DNA of 64,000 nucleotides, taken from the NCBI GenBank assembly GCA_052170315.1, contig JBQNAT010000010.1, positions 1-64,000 of the forward strand, in the 5' to 3' direction. A program made the position numbers and the translations under genes. This document shows, piece after piece, positions 51,911 to 60,699 of the stretch. Origin of the DNA: UBA9732 sp052170315. Lineage in GTDB: Bacteria; Spirochaetota; Spirochaetia; Sphaerochaetales; Sphaerochaetaceae. Within the stretch, counting starts at the first letter, position 1; every line of letters starts with the position of its first letter. The notes under the pieces were generated by a model that did no database searches, was not told the DNA's origin, and saw only the letters and a list, made by a program, of their open reading frames with translations.

Positions 51911-52117
51911 ATGGCGAAAGTAACATTCAACGAAGACATTTGTAAGGGGTGCGGACTATGTATTGACGCATGTCCCCGGCACATACTCGCGCTTGATAAA
52001 AACAAGATTAACAGGAAGGGACATAACCCTGCCGTGATTACCGAGCAGTCTAAATGCATAGCCTGCGCCTTTTGCGCTGTAATGTGTCCTGACTGTGTGA
52101 TAACCGTGGAGAAGTGA
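51911..52117 (+). CDS. 2-oxoacid:ferredoxin oxidoreductase delta (2x4Fe-4S) subunit
   Basis: A 68-residue ferredoxin with two 4Fe-4S motifs, CKGCGLCIDACP and CIACAFCAVMCP. AGAGGTGA precedes the ATG at 51911. It belongs with the following three genes as the electron-carrying subunit. Confidence 0.9.
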   Translation: MAKVTFNEDICKGCGLCIDACPRHILALDKNKINRKGHNPAVITEQSKCIACAFCAVMCPDCVITVEK

Positions 52118-52118
52118 T

Positions 52119-53186
52119 ATGACAGAAAAAGTTTTGATGAAAGGAAACGAAGCCATTGCCGAAGCCGCCCTTAGAGCGGGTTGCCGTCATTATTTCGGTT
52201 ATCCGATAACTCCGCAGACGGAGCTTACAGCCTATATGGCAAAGCGTCTTCCAAAGTTGGAAGGCGGTGTTTTCCTTCAGGCGGAAAGCGAGGTCAGCGC
52301 AATAAACATGGTTTACGGCGCATCCGGCGCGGGAAAGAGAGTCATGACAAGCTCATCTTCCCCGGGGATATCGCTTAAACAGGAAGGCATTTCCTATATT
52401 GCCGGAGCGGATCTTCCCGCAGTGATAGTAAACGTCCAAAGAGGCGGTCCGGGTCTGGGAGGAATCCAGCCGTCACAGTCCGACTATTTCCAGGCAACCA
52501 AGGGCGGCGGACACGGAGACTATCATCTTATAGTACTGACTCCAAGCTCCGTTCAGGAAATGGCTGATTTGACAAGCCTTGCCTTTGATCTTGCAGATAA
52601 GTACCGCTGTCCGACAATGCTGCTTGCAGACGGGACAATGGGACAGATGATGGAGCCGGTACTGCTTCCCGAACCTCATTGCTCAGCTGTTGCCAAGCCG
52701 TGGGCGCTTACCGGAACCGGAATGAAGAGAGAGCACAACGTCATAAATTCACTTTATCTTGTACCTGAGGTGCTGGAAAAAATGAACCTTGAACGCTTCG
52801 AACGCTATAAAGAAATTGAGGAAAACGAAGTCCGCTTTGAAAGCTATCTTATGAATGACGCGGACTACTGCCTTGTAGCCTTCGGTATTGCTGCCCGTGT
52901 AGCCAAGAATGCCATAACAATTATGAGAAAAGACGGTATTAAGGCAGGTCTGATAAGACCTATTACTGTTTGGCCGTTCCCGAAGAAGGCTATCAGTGAA
53001 GCAGCAAAAAAAGTCAAAGGCTTTGTAAGTGTTGAGCTTTCAATGGGGCAGATGATAGAAGACGTCAAGCTTGCGGAAGAGTGCCTTCGTCCCGTAGCTC
53101 TATGCAGAAGAGTCGGCGGAATGATTCCCGGCGTTGACCAGATAATTGACGTAACAAAAAAACTGGCGGAAGGAGGCGTGCGATAA
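52119..53186 (+). CDS. vorB: 2-oxoacid:ferredoxin oxidoreductase alpha subunit (VorB-like)
   Basis: A 355-residue subunit beginning MTEKVLMKGNEAIAEAALRAGCRHYFGYPITPQTE, the typical start of VorB. The SSSSPGISLKQEGISYIAGADLP and GGPGLGGIQPSQSDYF segments are strongly conserved in the 3-methyl-2-oxobutanoate enzyme. A 2-oxoglutarate enzyme (KorA) has the same gene order, so the name rests on these segments and the operon. Runs reversibly; reductive carboxylation of acyl-CoA is known for this class. Confidence 0.87.
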   Translation: MTEKVLMKGNEAIAEAALRAGCRHYFGYPITPQTELTAYMAKRLPKLEGGVFLQAESEVSAINMVYGASGAGKRVMTSSSSPGISLKQEGISYIAGADLPAVIVNVQRGGPGLGGIQPSQSDYFQATKGGGHGDYHLIVLTPSSVQEMADLTSLAFDLADKYRCPTMLLADGTMGQMMEPVLLPEPHCSAVAKPWALTGTGMKREHNVINSLYLVPEVLEKMNLERFERYKEIEENEVRFESYLMNDADYCLVAFGIAARVAKNAITIMRKDGIKAGLIRPITVWPFPKKAISEAAKKVKGFVSVELSMGQMIEDVKLAEECLRPVALCRRVGGMIPGVDQIIDVTKKLAEGGVR

Positions 53187-53938
53187 TGGCCGTTGTTTTT
53201 CAGAAACCGAAAAGTCTTACATCCAAAGAGATGCATTACTGCCCGGGCTGCCCTCACGGGATTATCCACAGGCTTGTGGCGGAGGCTATTGACAGCCTTG
53301 GCATAGAAGGAAAAACCGTAGGCGTTGCCCCTGTAGGCTGTGCGGTTCTTGCATACGATTATTTTACCTGCGATATGGTTGAAGCGGCTCACGGAAGAGC
53401 CCCGGCAGTTGCGACGGGTCTTAAAAGAGCCTTGCCTGAAAATATTGTTTTCACTTATCAGGGCGACGGGGATCTTGCCTCAATAGGTATGGCTGAAACA
53501 GTCCACGCGGCTACCAGAAACGAGAATATCACAATCATTTTCGTTAATAACGCCATTTACGGAATGACAGGCGGCCAGATGGCGCCCACTTCGCTTCCGG
53601 GTCAGATAACTCAGACATCTCCATACGGACGTGACGTGAAAACCGCCGGTTATCCGATACGTGTATGCGAGATGCTTGCCGCCCTTGATGCTCCTTACTA
53701 TATTGAGCGCGTTGCCGTGAACAGCGTGAAGAACGTCCTGAAAGCAAAAAAAGCCGTTGAGAAGGCCTTCCGCAATCAGGTCGAGGGCAAGGGCTTCTCT
53801 CTGATAGAGCTGATTTCGGCCTGTCCTACAAACTGGGGACTTACGCCTGCAAAGGCGCTTGAATGGGTAAAAGATAAGATGATTCCTTACTATCCGCTTG
53901 GGGTTTTCAGGGACAAAGATACGGAGGCGGCGAAATGA
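53186..53938 (+). CDS. 2-oxoacid:ferredoxin oxidoreductase beta (TPP) subunit
   Basis: A 250-residue subunit with a CPGCPHGI cluster/TPP-entry motif and the thiamine-diphosphate motif GDGDLASIGMAETVHAATRNE...NN. It shares ATG with the stop of the alpha gene. Together with alpha, gamma and delta subunits it forms a complete enzyme. Confidence 0.9.
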   Translation: MAVVFQKPKSLTSKEMHYCPGCPHGIIHRLVAEAIDSLGIEGKTVGVAPVGCAVLAYDYFTCDMVEAAHGRAPAVATGLKRALPENIVFTYQGDGDLASIGMAETVHAATRNENITIIFVNNAIYGMTGGQMAPTSLPGQITQTSPYGRDVKTAGYPIRVCEMLAALDAPYYIERVAVNSVKNVLKAKKAVEKAFRNQVEGKGFSLIELISACPTNWGLTPAKALEWVKDKMIPYYPLGVFRDKDTEAAK

Positions 53939-54465
53939 CTACACAGATTCTTATAGCAGGCTTCGGAGGACAGGGTATTCTGTTTTCAGGAAAACTTCTT
54001 GCGTACAAGGCGCTTTCAGAAGGAAAAGAGCTTTCATGGCTGCCTTCCTACGGACCTGAAATGAGAGGCGGCACAGCCTCCTGCTCCGTAACGGTAAGCG
54101 ATGAACCTGTAGGTTCTCCTATTATTGACCATCCTGATGTGCTTATAGTTATGAACCTTCCGTCTTTAGACAGATATGAGGACTCAGTAAAGCCCGGAGG
54201 CATGATTTTCGTGGATTCCAGCCTTGTTGAAAGAAAGGTGAAGAGAACAGACGTAAAAGCTTTTTACATACCCGCAACCAGGCTTGCTCAGGATATGGGC
54301 GCAGGAAACCTTGCCAACATAGTCCTTCTTGGAAAAGTCATGAAAGACTGTTCTGCGGTTTCAGGAAACGGACTTGAAGAGGCTCTTCGCAAGGTTGTTT
54401 CCGCAAAGCACCCCGAAATGTATGAAATTAATCTTAAGGCCATTGAAACCGGGTATAGCTACTGA
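53935..54465 (+). CDS. 2-oxoacid:ferredoxin oxidoreductase gamma subunit
   Basis: A 176-residue gamma subunit with the glycine-rich motif IAGFGGQGILFSGKLL and the MRGGTASCSVTVSDEPVGSP segment, which contacts CoA. The overlap ATGA with the beta gene completes the operon started at the T-box. Confidence 0.9.
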   Translation: MTTQILIAGFGGQGILFSGKLLAYKALSEGKELSWLPSYGPEMRGGTASCSVTVSDEPVGSPIIDHPDVLIVMNLPSLDRYEDSVKPGGMIFVDSSLVERKVKRTDVKAFYIPATRLAQDMGAGNLANIVLLGKVMKDCSAVSGNGLEEALRKVVSAKHPEMYEINLKAIETGYSY

Positions 54466-54478
54466 TTTATATTAGTCG

Positions 54479-54484
54479 TATAAT
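54479..54484 (+). promoter_or_regulatory. Possible -10 box of the PucR-type gene
   Basis: TATAAT at 54479-54484, 20 bases before the GTG start. No convincing -35 box. Confidence 0.35.
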
Positions 54485-54503
54485 CAGGTTATGGAGGTGA
54501 ATC

Positions 54504-56129
54504 GTGAGTTTTAATGTTGAAGATGCGATGAAACTTCCTTCCATGAAGGGCGCCAGGCTTGCCGCGGGACAGAACGGCGTTAAATCAAACATTCTGGCCG
54601 TTACGGTTTTTGAATACAAAGGTTCAAAAGACCTTCAGAACAGGTTCATGGCTTTAAATTCCGGAAAACTTAACGGTAAGCTTGTTCTTGCAAGCTTCGC
54701 GTCAATGGAGAGAGATACGGAGCTTCAGCGAAGATGTCTGGAGTATATGGCAAAAGGGGGAGCTTCCGCTCTTGTCCTTTATTATGTAGGCGTTATTCTT
54801 AAAGAAGTAGGCAGAAGCCTTAAAGATACTGCGGATTCCCTGTCTCTGCCCGTTATTGTAATGCCTGAAAACAAGCTGGATATTGGTTATGACGCTCTTA
54901 TTTCGGAAGTATCGGAATCCGTGCTGACAGCGGGCGCAGATTATAACGAAAATCTTGCCACGGAAATAATCGGTCAGGTTTCAAAGCTGCCTGCCGACAA
55001 ACAGACAGTAGATTCGGTTTTAAATCTTCTAAGTTCAAAGCTTAATGCCGGTATAATACTTACAGACGGCAGTCTTAATAATCTTGGGGAGTCCTTTAAA
55101 GGCGGAATTTCTGTTCAGGGTGTCCTGAACGAAGAAAATGTCCCTCATCATATAAAACGCAAAAAGGCTTTCGCCCCGGTTCCCGGCAGTTTTATATGGT
55201 ATGCCCCTATACATGACAGAGGCGTTGAGCCCATGAGGCTCTTCCTTATTGAAGACGGAAATTCTCTTAATGAGATGCGTGTAGATATGGCCCGCGCCGC
55301 AGTTCAGCTTGCTGTGGAACTTTGGAGCAACAGCCACAGCGAGGTTTTGACATCGGAACTTGTTAAAGCAATCCTCAATGACGAACCAATAAGGATGAGA
55401 AGGCTGAGCGAAGTGCTGCGCATTGATATCAAGTCCATCCACAACTCCTGGTTCATACGCTGTACCGACGGAAGAAGTCATTTTTCCTATGAAATGATAA
55501 AGGCTGTCAGGGATGTTATGAACAATCTTGATTCCGAGATACTTCTGGAATCCTACAGACCCACGCCGGGCAATTCGGATGACCTGATAATGTTTTTCAG
55601 AAATCCGCTGGATGCAAAGCTTCTGAATAACTGCGCGCGCTCTATAATTGAAAATCTCCACGGCCTTGGCTGCAATCATGTTTATCTTACCATGCTGGAT
55701 TACAAGTTCACTACCGCAGATGTGAGAAATGCCTTTTCCATATGGAATGAGAACGAGGCTAAGGCCAGAACCGTTTTCCCCGCTCTTGAAATATTTCACG
55801 AATCTGAAATAGAGCTTGCAAGACAGTGCGATGCGATAATAAAGCTTGGGGAAGCAAGCATAGCTTCCGCAACCGACTGTCTGTACGCGCTTGAAGAGCG
55901 ACACGGCTCGGAAGAGTTTTTAAAAACGCTTGAAGTTTACTTCCTTGACGCGGACATGAACATGCAGAAGGCCTCCGAGATTCTGGGTGTTCATAAAAAT
56001 ACAATAAAGTACAGGATAAATATTGTATGCGACGCGCTTGGTCATTCCGTAAATAATCCTGTTACAACCTCTCGTCTTACCATAGCGCTTGCAATCAGGC
56101 GTCTGCTTGATAAGGCAGGCGCAATTTAA
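54504..56129 (+). CDS. PucR-family transcriptional regulator
   Basis: A 541-residue regulator. The N-terminal ~130 residues match the PucR ligand domain; the C-terminus holds the PucR-type helix-turn-helix (LDADMNMQKASEILGVHKNTIKYRI). GGAGGTGA precedes the GTG at 54504. PucR proteins often control purine catabolism; this one is followed by a purine-type deaminase and is the only such regulator in the window, so it may control the purine operons. Which DNA it binds is not known. Confidence 0.85.
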   Translation: MSFNVEDAMKLPSMKGARLAAGQNGVKSNILAVTVFEYKGSKDLQNRFMALNSGKLNGKLVLASFASMERDTELQRRCLEYMAKGGASALVLYYVGVILKEVGRSLKDTADSLSLPVIVMPENKLDIGYDALISEVSESVLTAGADYNENLATEIIGQVSKLPADKQTVDSVLNLLSSKLNAGIILTDGSLNNLGESFKGGISVQGVLNEENVPHHIKRKKAFAPVPGSFIWYAPIHDRGVEPMRLFLIEDGNSLNEMRVDMARAAVQLAVELWSNSHSEVLTSELVKAILNDEPIRMRRLSEVLRIDIKSIHNSWFIRCTDGRSHFSYEMIKAVRDVMNNLDSEILLESYRPTPGNSDDLIMFFRNPLDAKLLNNCARSIIENLHGLGCNHVYLTMLDYKFTTADVRNAFSIWNENEAKARTVFPALEIFHESEIELARQCDAIIKLGEASIASATDCLYALEERHGSEEFLKTLEVYFLDADMNMQKASEILGVHKNTIKYRINIVCDALGHSVNNPVTTSRLTIALAIRRLLDKAGAI

Positions 56130-56144
56130 AAATAAGGAGAAAAT

Positions 56145-56633
56145 ATGGACCATTTAAAATATCTGCTTGCTGCCAACGAAACCGCACGAAAGGCCCGTGA
56201 GAACGGGAATACTCCGTTCGGAGCCGTGCTTGTAGACGAAAACGGAAACATAGTAATGGAGCAGGGCAACGCGGAACACGACCTGCATGATGCCACTGCC
56301 CACGCGGAGCGTTTTCTTGCTTCCCGCGCAAGCCGGACATTCAGCCGTGAGTTTCTGTGGAAATGTACGCTTTATACAACATTTGAGCCCTGCTGTATGT
56401 GTACAGGTGCCATATACTGGGCCAATATCGGAAGGATAGTATATGGTGTTACAGAAGAGAAGCTCCTTGAGCTGACAGGCTCCGATGATAAAAATCCTAC
56501 TTTCAACATTTCCTGCAGGACAATAATCGCGGCAGGTCAGAAACCTATAGAAGTTCTTGGCCCGTTTCCGGAGATAGGCTACGCCATTGAAGAAGTGCAT
56601 GCAGGATTCTGGAATCCTGAAAAACCGGAATAG
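56145..56633 (+). CDS. Nucleoside/purine-base deaminase (CDA superfamily)
   Basis: A 162-residue zinc deaminase. Zinc ligands are the histidine of HAERFLA with the catalytic Glu, and FEPCCMCTGAIYW. NTPFGAVLVDENGNIV fits guanine deaminase GuaD-like or cytosine deaminase-like members. AAGGAG precedes the ATG, 15 bases after the PucR-type gene. Guanine to xanthine is a good guess, feeding the xdh genes of the purine island. Confidence 0.82.
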   Translation: MDHLKYLLAANETARKARENGNTPFGAVLVDENGNIVMEQGNAEHDLHDATAHAERFLASRASRTFSREFLWKCTLYTTFEPCCMCTGAIYWANIGRIVYGVTEEKLLELTGSDDKNPTFNISCRTIIAAGQKPIEVLGPFPEIGYAIEEVHAGFWNPEKPE

Positions 56634-56638
56634 ACGTT

Positions 56639-58012
56639 TTATTTATATTTTTCTGAAATCTCTCTTGCCACAAATACGCCGCTTGCGGAGGCATGTGAAA
56701 GAGAGTGCGTAACTCCGCTTCCGTCTCCTATCATGTACAGGCCCTTATATTTTGTTTCCAGATGCCTGTCAACCTTTACTTCCATGTTGTAGAACTTGAC
56801 TTCAACGCCGTACAGCAGAATATCGTCGTTTGCCGTACCCGGGGCAATGCGGTCAAGGGCATGTATCATTTCTATTATGCCATCAAGGATTCGTTTTGGC
56901 AGAACAAGGCTTAAATCTCCCGGTTCGGCCTGAAGGGTGGGACGAACAAAGCTTTCTTCAATTCGTTTCCTGTTGCTGCGCCTTCCTCTGATAAGGTCCC
57001 CGAAGCGCTGTACAATTACTCCGCCGCCAAGCATGTTTGAAAGCCTTGCGATGCCTTCGCCATAGCCGTTGCTGTCCTTGAAAGGCTCGGTAAAATGCTT
57101 GGAAACAAGAAGCGCGAAGTTTGTATTTTCGGTTCTCCGGGACGAATCTTCAAAGCTGTGTCCGTTTACGGTAACTATGCCGTTGGTGTTTTCGTTTACA
57201 ACTATACCATAAGGGTTCATGCAGAAGGTGCGCACGTTGTCTTCAAACTTTTCAGTTCTGTAAACTATCTTGCTTTCATAAAGGCTGTCCGTCAGGTGCG
57301 AAAAAATCTCTGCCGGAAGCTCAACCCTTACTCCTATATCCACTCTGTTTGAAAGCGTTTCTATGTCAAGCTCCCTGCAGATTTCTTCCACCCACTTGCT
57401 TCCGCTGCGTCCTACGGAAACTATGCAGTGCTTGCATTCAAAAGTTTCATTGTCAGTGACTGCCTTGAAACCGCCGTCTATAACTTCAATCTTTCTTACA
57501 GGGTCACGGAAAACAAAATGAATTTTGTCTTTCATTTTCCTGTAGAGGTTCTGAAGTACAACATAGTTTTTGTCCGTACCAAGATGCCTTACGGACGCGT
57601 CAAGGAGCTTGAGCTTGTTCTGCATGCACAGTCTCTTTATATCCGAGCCTGCGGTGGAGTAGAGTTTTGTGCCTTCGCCGCCGTGTGTCATGTTGATATG
57701 GTCAACATACTCCATAAGCTCCGTGGCCTGCTGTTTCCCTATGTATTCGCACAAAGTTCCGCCAAAGTCGTTTGTTATGTTGTATTTACCGTCCGAGAAC
57801 GCGCCGGCGCCTCCGAAGCCCGACATTATGGAGCAGGTTTTGCAGTTTATGCAGGATTTGATTTTAACACCGTCTATGGGACATTTTCTCTTTTCAAGGG
57901 GATTGCCCATTTCTATTACGGCGATATTAAGCTTCGGGCTGCTCTTCATAAGTTCATAGGCAGAGAATATTCCGCCGGGACCCGCCCCAATGATTATAAC
58001 ATCGTACCTCAT
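56639..58012 (-). CDS. FAD-dependent oxidoreductase
   Basis: A 457-residue flavoprotein with the nucleotide motif IIGAGPGGIFSAYEL at residues 6-20, a Cys cluster (KSCINCKTCSIMSGFGGAG) and the terminal LYMIGDGSGVTHSL motif. It matches a widespread group of uncharacterised FAD-dependent dehydrogenases. Its stop is five bases from that of the deaminase gene, facing it. Confidence 0.75.
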   Translation of the reverse strand: MRYDVIIIGAGPGGIFSAYELMKSSPKLNIAVIEMGNPLEKRKCPIDGVKIKSCINCKTCSIMSGFGGAGAFSDGKYNITNDFGGTLCEYIGKQQATELMEYVDHINMTHGGEGTKLYSTAGSDIKRLCMQNKLKLLDASVRHLGTDKNYVVLQNLYRKMKDKIHFVFRDPVRKIEVIDGGFKAVTDNETFECKHCIVSVGRSGSKWVEEICRELDIETLSNRVDIGVRVELPAEIFSHLTDSLYESKIVYRTEKFEDNVRTFCMNPYGIVVNENTNGIVTVNGHSFEDSSRRTENTNFALLVSKHFTEPFKDSNGYGEGIARLSNMLGGGVIVQRFGDLIRGRRSNRKRIEESFVRPTLQAEPGDLSLVLPKRILDGIIEMIHALDRIAPGTANDDILLYGVEVKFYNMEVKVDRHLETKYKGLYMIGDGSGVTHSLSHASASGVFVAREISEKYK

Positions 58013-58173
58013 GGCTTAAATCTACAATTATGAGGCTTTTAGTTCAATAAGTTCAGCCGGTTTGCCTCTTTTCTTTGATATCCGTACTTTTGCCGAAAAC
58101 CGCGAATATGTCCTTACTTATCTTGCCCTGAGCGTTTTATTTGTTTAAATTCTAAAGCATACGGAGGCATAGT

Positions 58174-58926
58174 ATGTTCTTCTGGTCTGTTATGACGCCT
58201 TTTCTCACTTACCGCTGGCTTCTTCTGGCTTCAGCCGTTATTCCCGCCGTTTTTCTTCTTGTAAAAGTCTACAGGTCCGACAGGCTTGAAAAAGAATCTC
58301 CCTATCTGATTTTGGGCCTTGTAATCAGCGGAATAATATCAACATTTTTTGCCCTTATTGCGGAGCGTATTCTGGGAACTTTCCTGAACCGCGCTGTTGA
58401 AAACGGCACAATGCTTTACAATCTTATCCTCTACTTCGGAGTAGTGGGTTTGTCAGAGGAGCTTGCAAAGTATGCGCTTCTGAAAAAACGTACCTGGAAC
58501 AGCAGTGAATTCAACTGCCAGTATGACGGCGTGGTTTACGCCACAGCTGTTTCCCTTGGCTTTGCCCTGTGGGAAAATATCTCCTACGTTACCATGTACG
58601 GTTTCGGCACTGCTCTTGTAAGGGCTGTCACGGCAGTTCCGGGGCATGCGTGTTTCGGTGTTTTCATGGGTGTTTTCTACGGCCTTGCGAAGGGCGGGGA
58701 TTATATGGGAGACCGCAGTCTTTCAAAGTTCTACAGTTTTCTTTCCGTCGCTGTCCCCGTGTTGCTTCACGGGACATACGACTACATAGCATCCATGGGT
58801 TCCGGTTACGATTTAAGTTGGATTTTCATAATTTTCGTTCTGATTCTCTTTTCCGTTTCCATTTTTCTTGTTAATCAGATGGCAAAGAACGACAGATATA
58901 TATCAAGAAACAGGAGAAGGTCTTAG
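58174..58926 (+). CDS. PrsW-family intramembrane protease-like protein
   Basis: A 250-residue membrane protein with about seven helices. PrsW motifs: SEELAKYALLK (the EE-K pair), QYDGVVYATAVSLGFALWENISY, VPGHACFGVFMG and VLLHGTYDY with conserved histidines. PrsW proteases trim anti-sigma factors. GGAGG precedes the ATG. Isolated between unrelated genes, so its substrate cannot be guessed. Confidence 0.85.
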   Translation: MFFWSVMTPFLTYRWLLLASAVIPAVFLLVKVYRSDRLEKESPYLILGLVISGIISTFFALIAERILGTFLNRAVENGTMLYNLILYFGVVGLSEELAKYALLKKRTWNSSEFNCQYDGVVYATAVSLGFALWENISYVTMYGFGTALVRAVTAVPGHACFGVFMGVFYGLAKGGDYMGDRSLSKFYSFLSVAVPVLLHGTYDYIASMGSGYDLSWIFIIFVLILFSVSIFLVNQMAKNDRYISRNRRRS

Positions 58927-59853
58927 TCATAAAAGAATCAGTGCCAGCAGGGGCAGGGTGACTGCGCAGAGTATTGACGAAATAAGCACTGTATAGGCGG
59001 CGTTCTTCTGTTCAGAGCCGTGGAGCTCGGAAAGAGACTGAATGACGGCGGCGCACGGAGTACCTGAAATTATAAGTACGGACGTTTTGAAGGTTGAGTC
59101 GAACCACGGAAGAAAATAGACCAGAGCATAGGCAAAGAGGGGGAAAACAAGAAGCTTCATTGCGCTTACAAGATAGGCGAAAGGCTCTGTGAAAACCTCT
59201 TTCAGCTTCATTGAGGCAAGGCGCAGGCCAAGTATCAGCATACATATCGGCGCGGCCATGGCTCTAAGTGTGAGAAGTACGCTCTGAATTTCGGAAGGAA
59301 GCTTTATGTTCATGAGATACAGCGGTACAGCCACGAAAACCGAAAGGACGGTAGGGTTGATAACGGTGCGCCTTATGGAGATATATTTCCTGTCTCTTGT
59401 TATCATGAACTCTCCTACAGTGAAAATAAGAAGATTCATGCTTGTAGCAAACAGCATGCAGTAGCCGGAAACAATGGGCTCGGTCGGGATGAGGGCGCTT
59501 ATGAGCGGCTGGCCGAAAAAGCCTACGTTGCCCAAAAAGGAGCCGATTGTAAAGATTCTGTACTTTCCGTCGTTAAGTCGGTTTTTTAGCACGGCAATGA
59601 GTATAAGAAACATCAGAACCTGGGCAATAAGGCTTACAAGAAAAAACCATAGCAGTTTCAGCGCATCCCGGGCATTGTATTCCATGCTCTGGAATGAGCT
59701 TATTATCATGCCGGGTGTGATGAAGTAGACAAGAAAAGAAGAAAGGCTTTTTCCGTGGTCGGCTTCAGCGAGTTTAAATTTTGCAAGAGCGTAGCCCATT
59801 GCCAGGAAAGAGAGCATTACAAGCTCGCTTTTGAGTATTACAGAAAATCCCAT
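58927..59853 (-). CDS. AEC (auxin efflux carrier) family transporter
   Basis: A 308-residue inner-membrane protein with about ten helices, including FFLVSLIAQVLMFLILIAVL and the central GNVGFFGQPL motif; the SGTPCAAVIQSLSELHG segment is the second discontinuous helix. Bacterial members move malate, malonate or other organic acids. Convergent with the PrsW gene. Confidence 0.85.
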   Translation of the reverse strand: MGFSVILKSELVMLSFLAMGYALAKFKLAEADHGKSLSSFLVYFITPGMIISSFQSMEYNARDALKLLWFFLVSLIAQVLMFLILIAVLKNRLNDGKYRIFTIGSFLGNVGFFGQPLISALIPTEPIVSGYCMLFATSMNLLIFTVGEFMITRDRKYISIRRTVINPTVLSVFVAVPLYLMNIKLPSEIQSVLLTLRAMAAPICMLILGLRLASMKLKEVFTEPFAYLVSAMKLLVFPLFAYALVYFLPWFDSTFKTSVLIISGTPCAAVIQSLSELHGSEQKNAAYTVLISSILCAVTLPLLALILL

Positions 59854-60005
59854 GGCTTAAATTAGACTTTGCGTCAAATCTTGTAAAGAGGGAAGCTCGG
59901 GCGTTTAAGCGGATTCCTTTTTACAAAAGCCCTCTTTACTGTTATATTATTTATTAACCATACCATCATAATCATATAAGACATAAAACATATAAGGAGT
60001 AAAAC

Positions 60006-60569
60006 ATGAGAAAGAATTTCGGAGCAAAGCCTTATTCATATCCTCAGGCCGTTTATATAGTATCCACCTACAACGAAGACGGGAGCGCGAATGCCATGAA
60101 CGCCGCATGGGGCGGCATCACGGATGATAGTCAGTTTACATTGTGCCTGAGTTCCACGCACAAGACAGTGAAAAACCTTCGCAGGACGGGAGCCTTTACC
60201 GTGAGCATGGGTGATGCGGAACACGTGACCGAATGCGACTATCTTGGAATCGCAAGCGGAAACAAAAAGCCGGACAAGCTGAAAGAAGCAGGCTTTACAG
60301 TGTCAAAAAGCGAATTTGTGAATGCGCCTGTAATAAACGAGCTTGCAGTATGCGTTGAATGCGAGGTTTTAAGCTACAATCCCGACACGGGCCTGCTTAC
60401 AGGCGCTATAATCAATGTATCCGTAGATGAAAAAGCGCTCACGGACGGAAAAGCGGATATAAATAAGATAAAACCCATTGTCTTTGACCCGTTCAACAAC
60501 GATTATCTTGTTATAGGACAGAAAGTCGGGAACGCTTTTAAAGACGGGGCAAAACTTATGAAGAGATGA
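60006..60569 (+). CDS. Flavin reductase family protein
   Basis: A 187-residue FMN-binding split-barrel protein. NAMNAAWGGITDDSQFTLCLS and TGAFTVSMG are the flavin-binding segments. It resembles flavoredoxins of anaerobes, which pass electrons in sulfur or metal metabolism. AAGGAG precedes the ATG. Confidence 0.85.
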   Translation: MRKNFGAKPYSYPQAVYIVSTYNEDGSANAMNAAWGGITDDSQFTLCLSSTHKTVKNLRRTGAFTVSMGDAEHVTECDYLGIASGNKKPDKLKEAGFTVSKSEFVNAPVINELAVCVECEVLSYNPDTGLLTGAIINVSVDEKALTDGKADINKIKPIVFDPFNNDYLVIGQKVGNAFKDGAKLMKR

Positions 60570-60699
60570 GTAAGCCTGTCTTCACCGTTTCCGGAAAACA
60601 AGTTTCAGAGGTTTGTCGGTTCTTCTGAATCCGATTGCCCTTACTCCGTAAATTAGGTTATCATTCTCTTGGCATTTGGAATACTTGTTATCGGGATGG

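Noticed and set aside
58020..58140. Short open frame between the FAD oxidoreductase and the PrsW-like gene (about 35 codons, ending GTTTAA)
   Set aside because: No start codon with a ribosome site, and no family resemblance; likely chance or a gene remnant.
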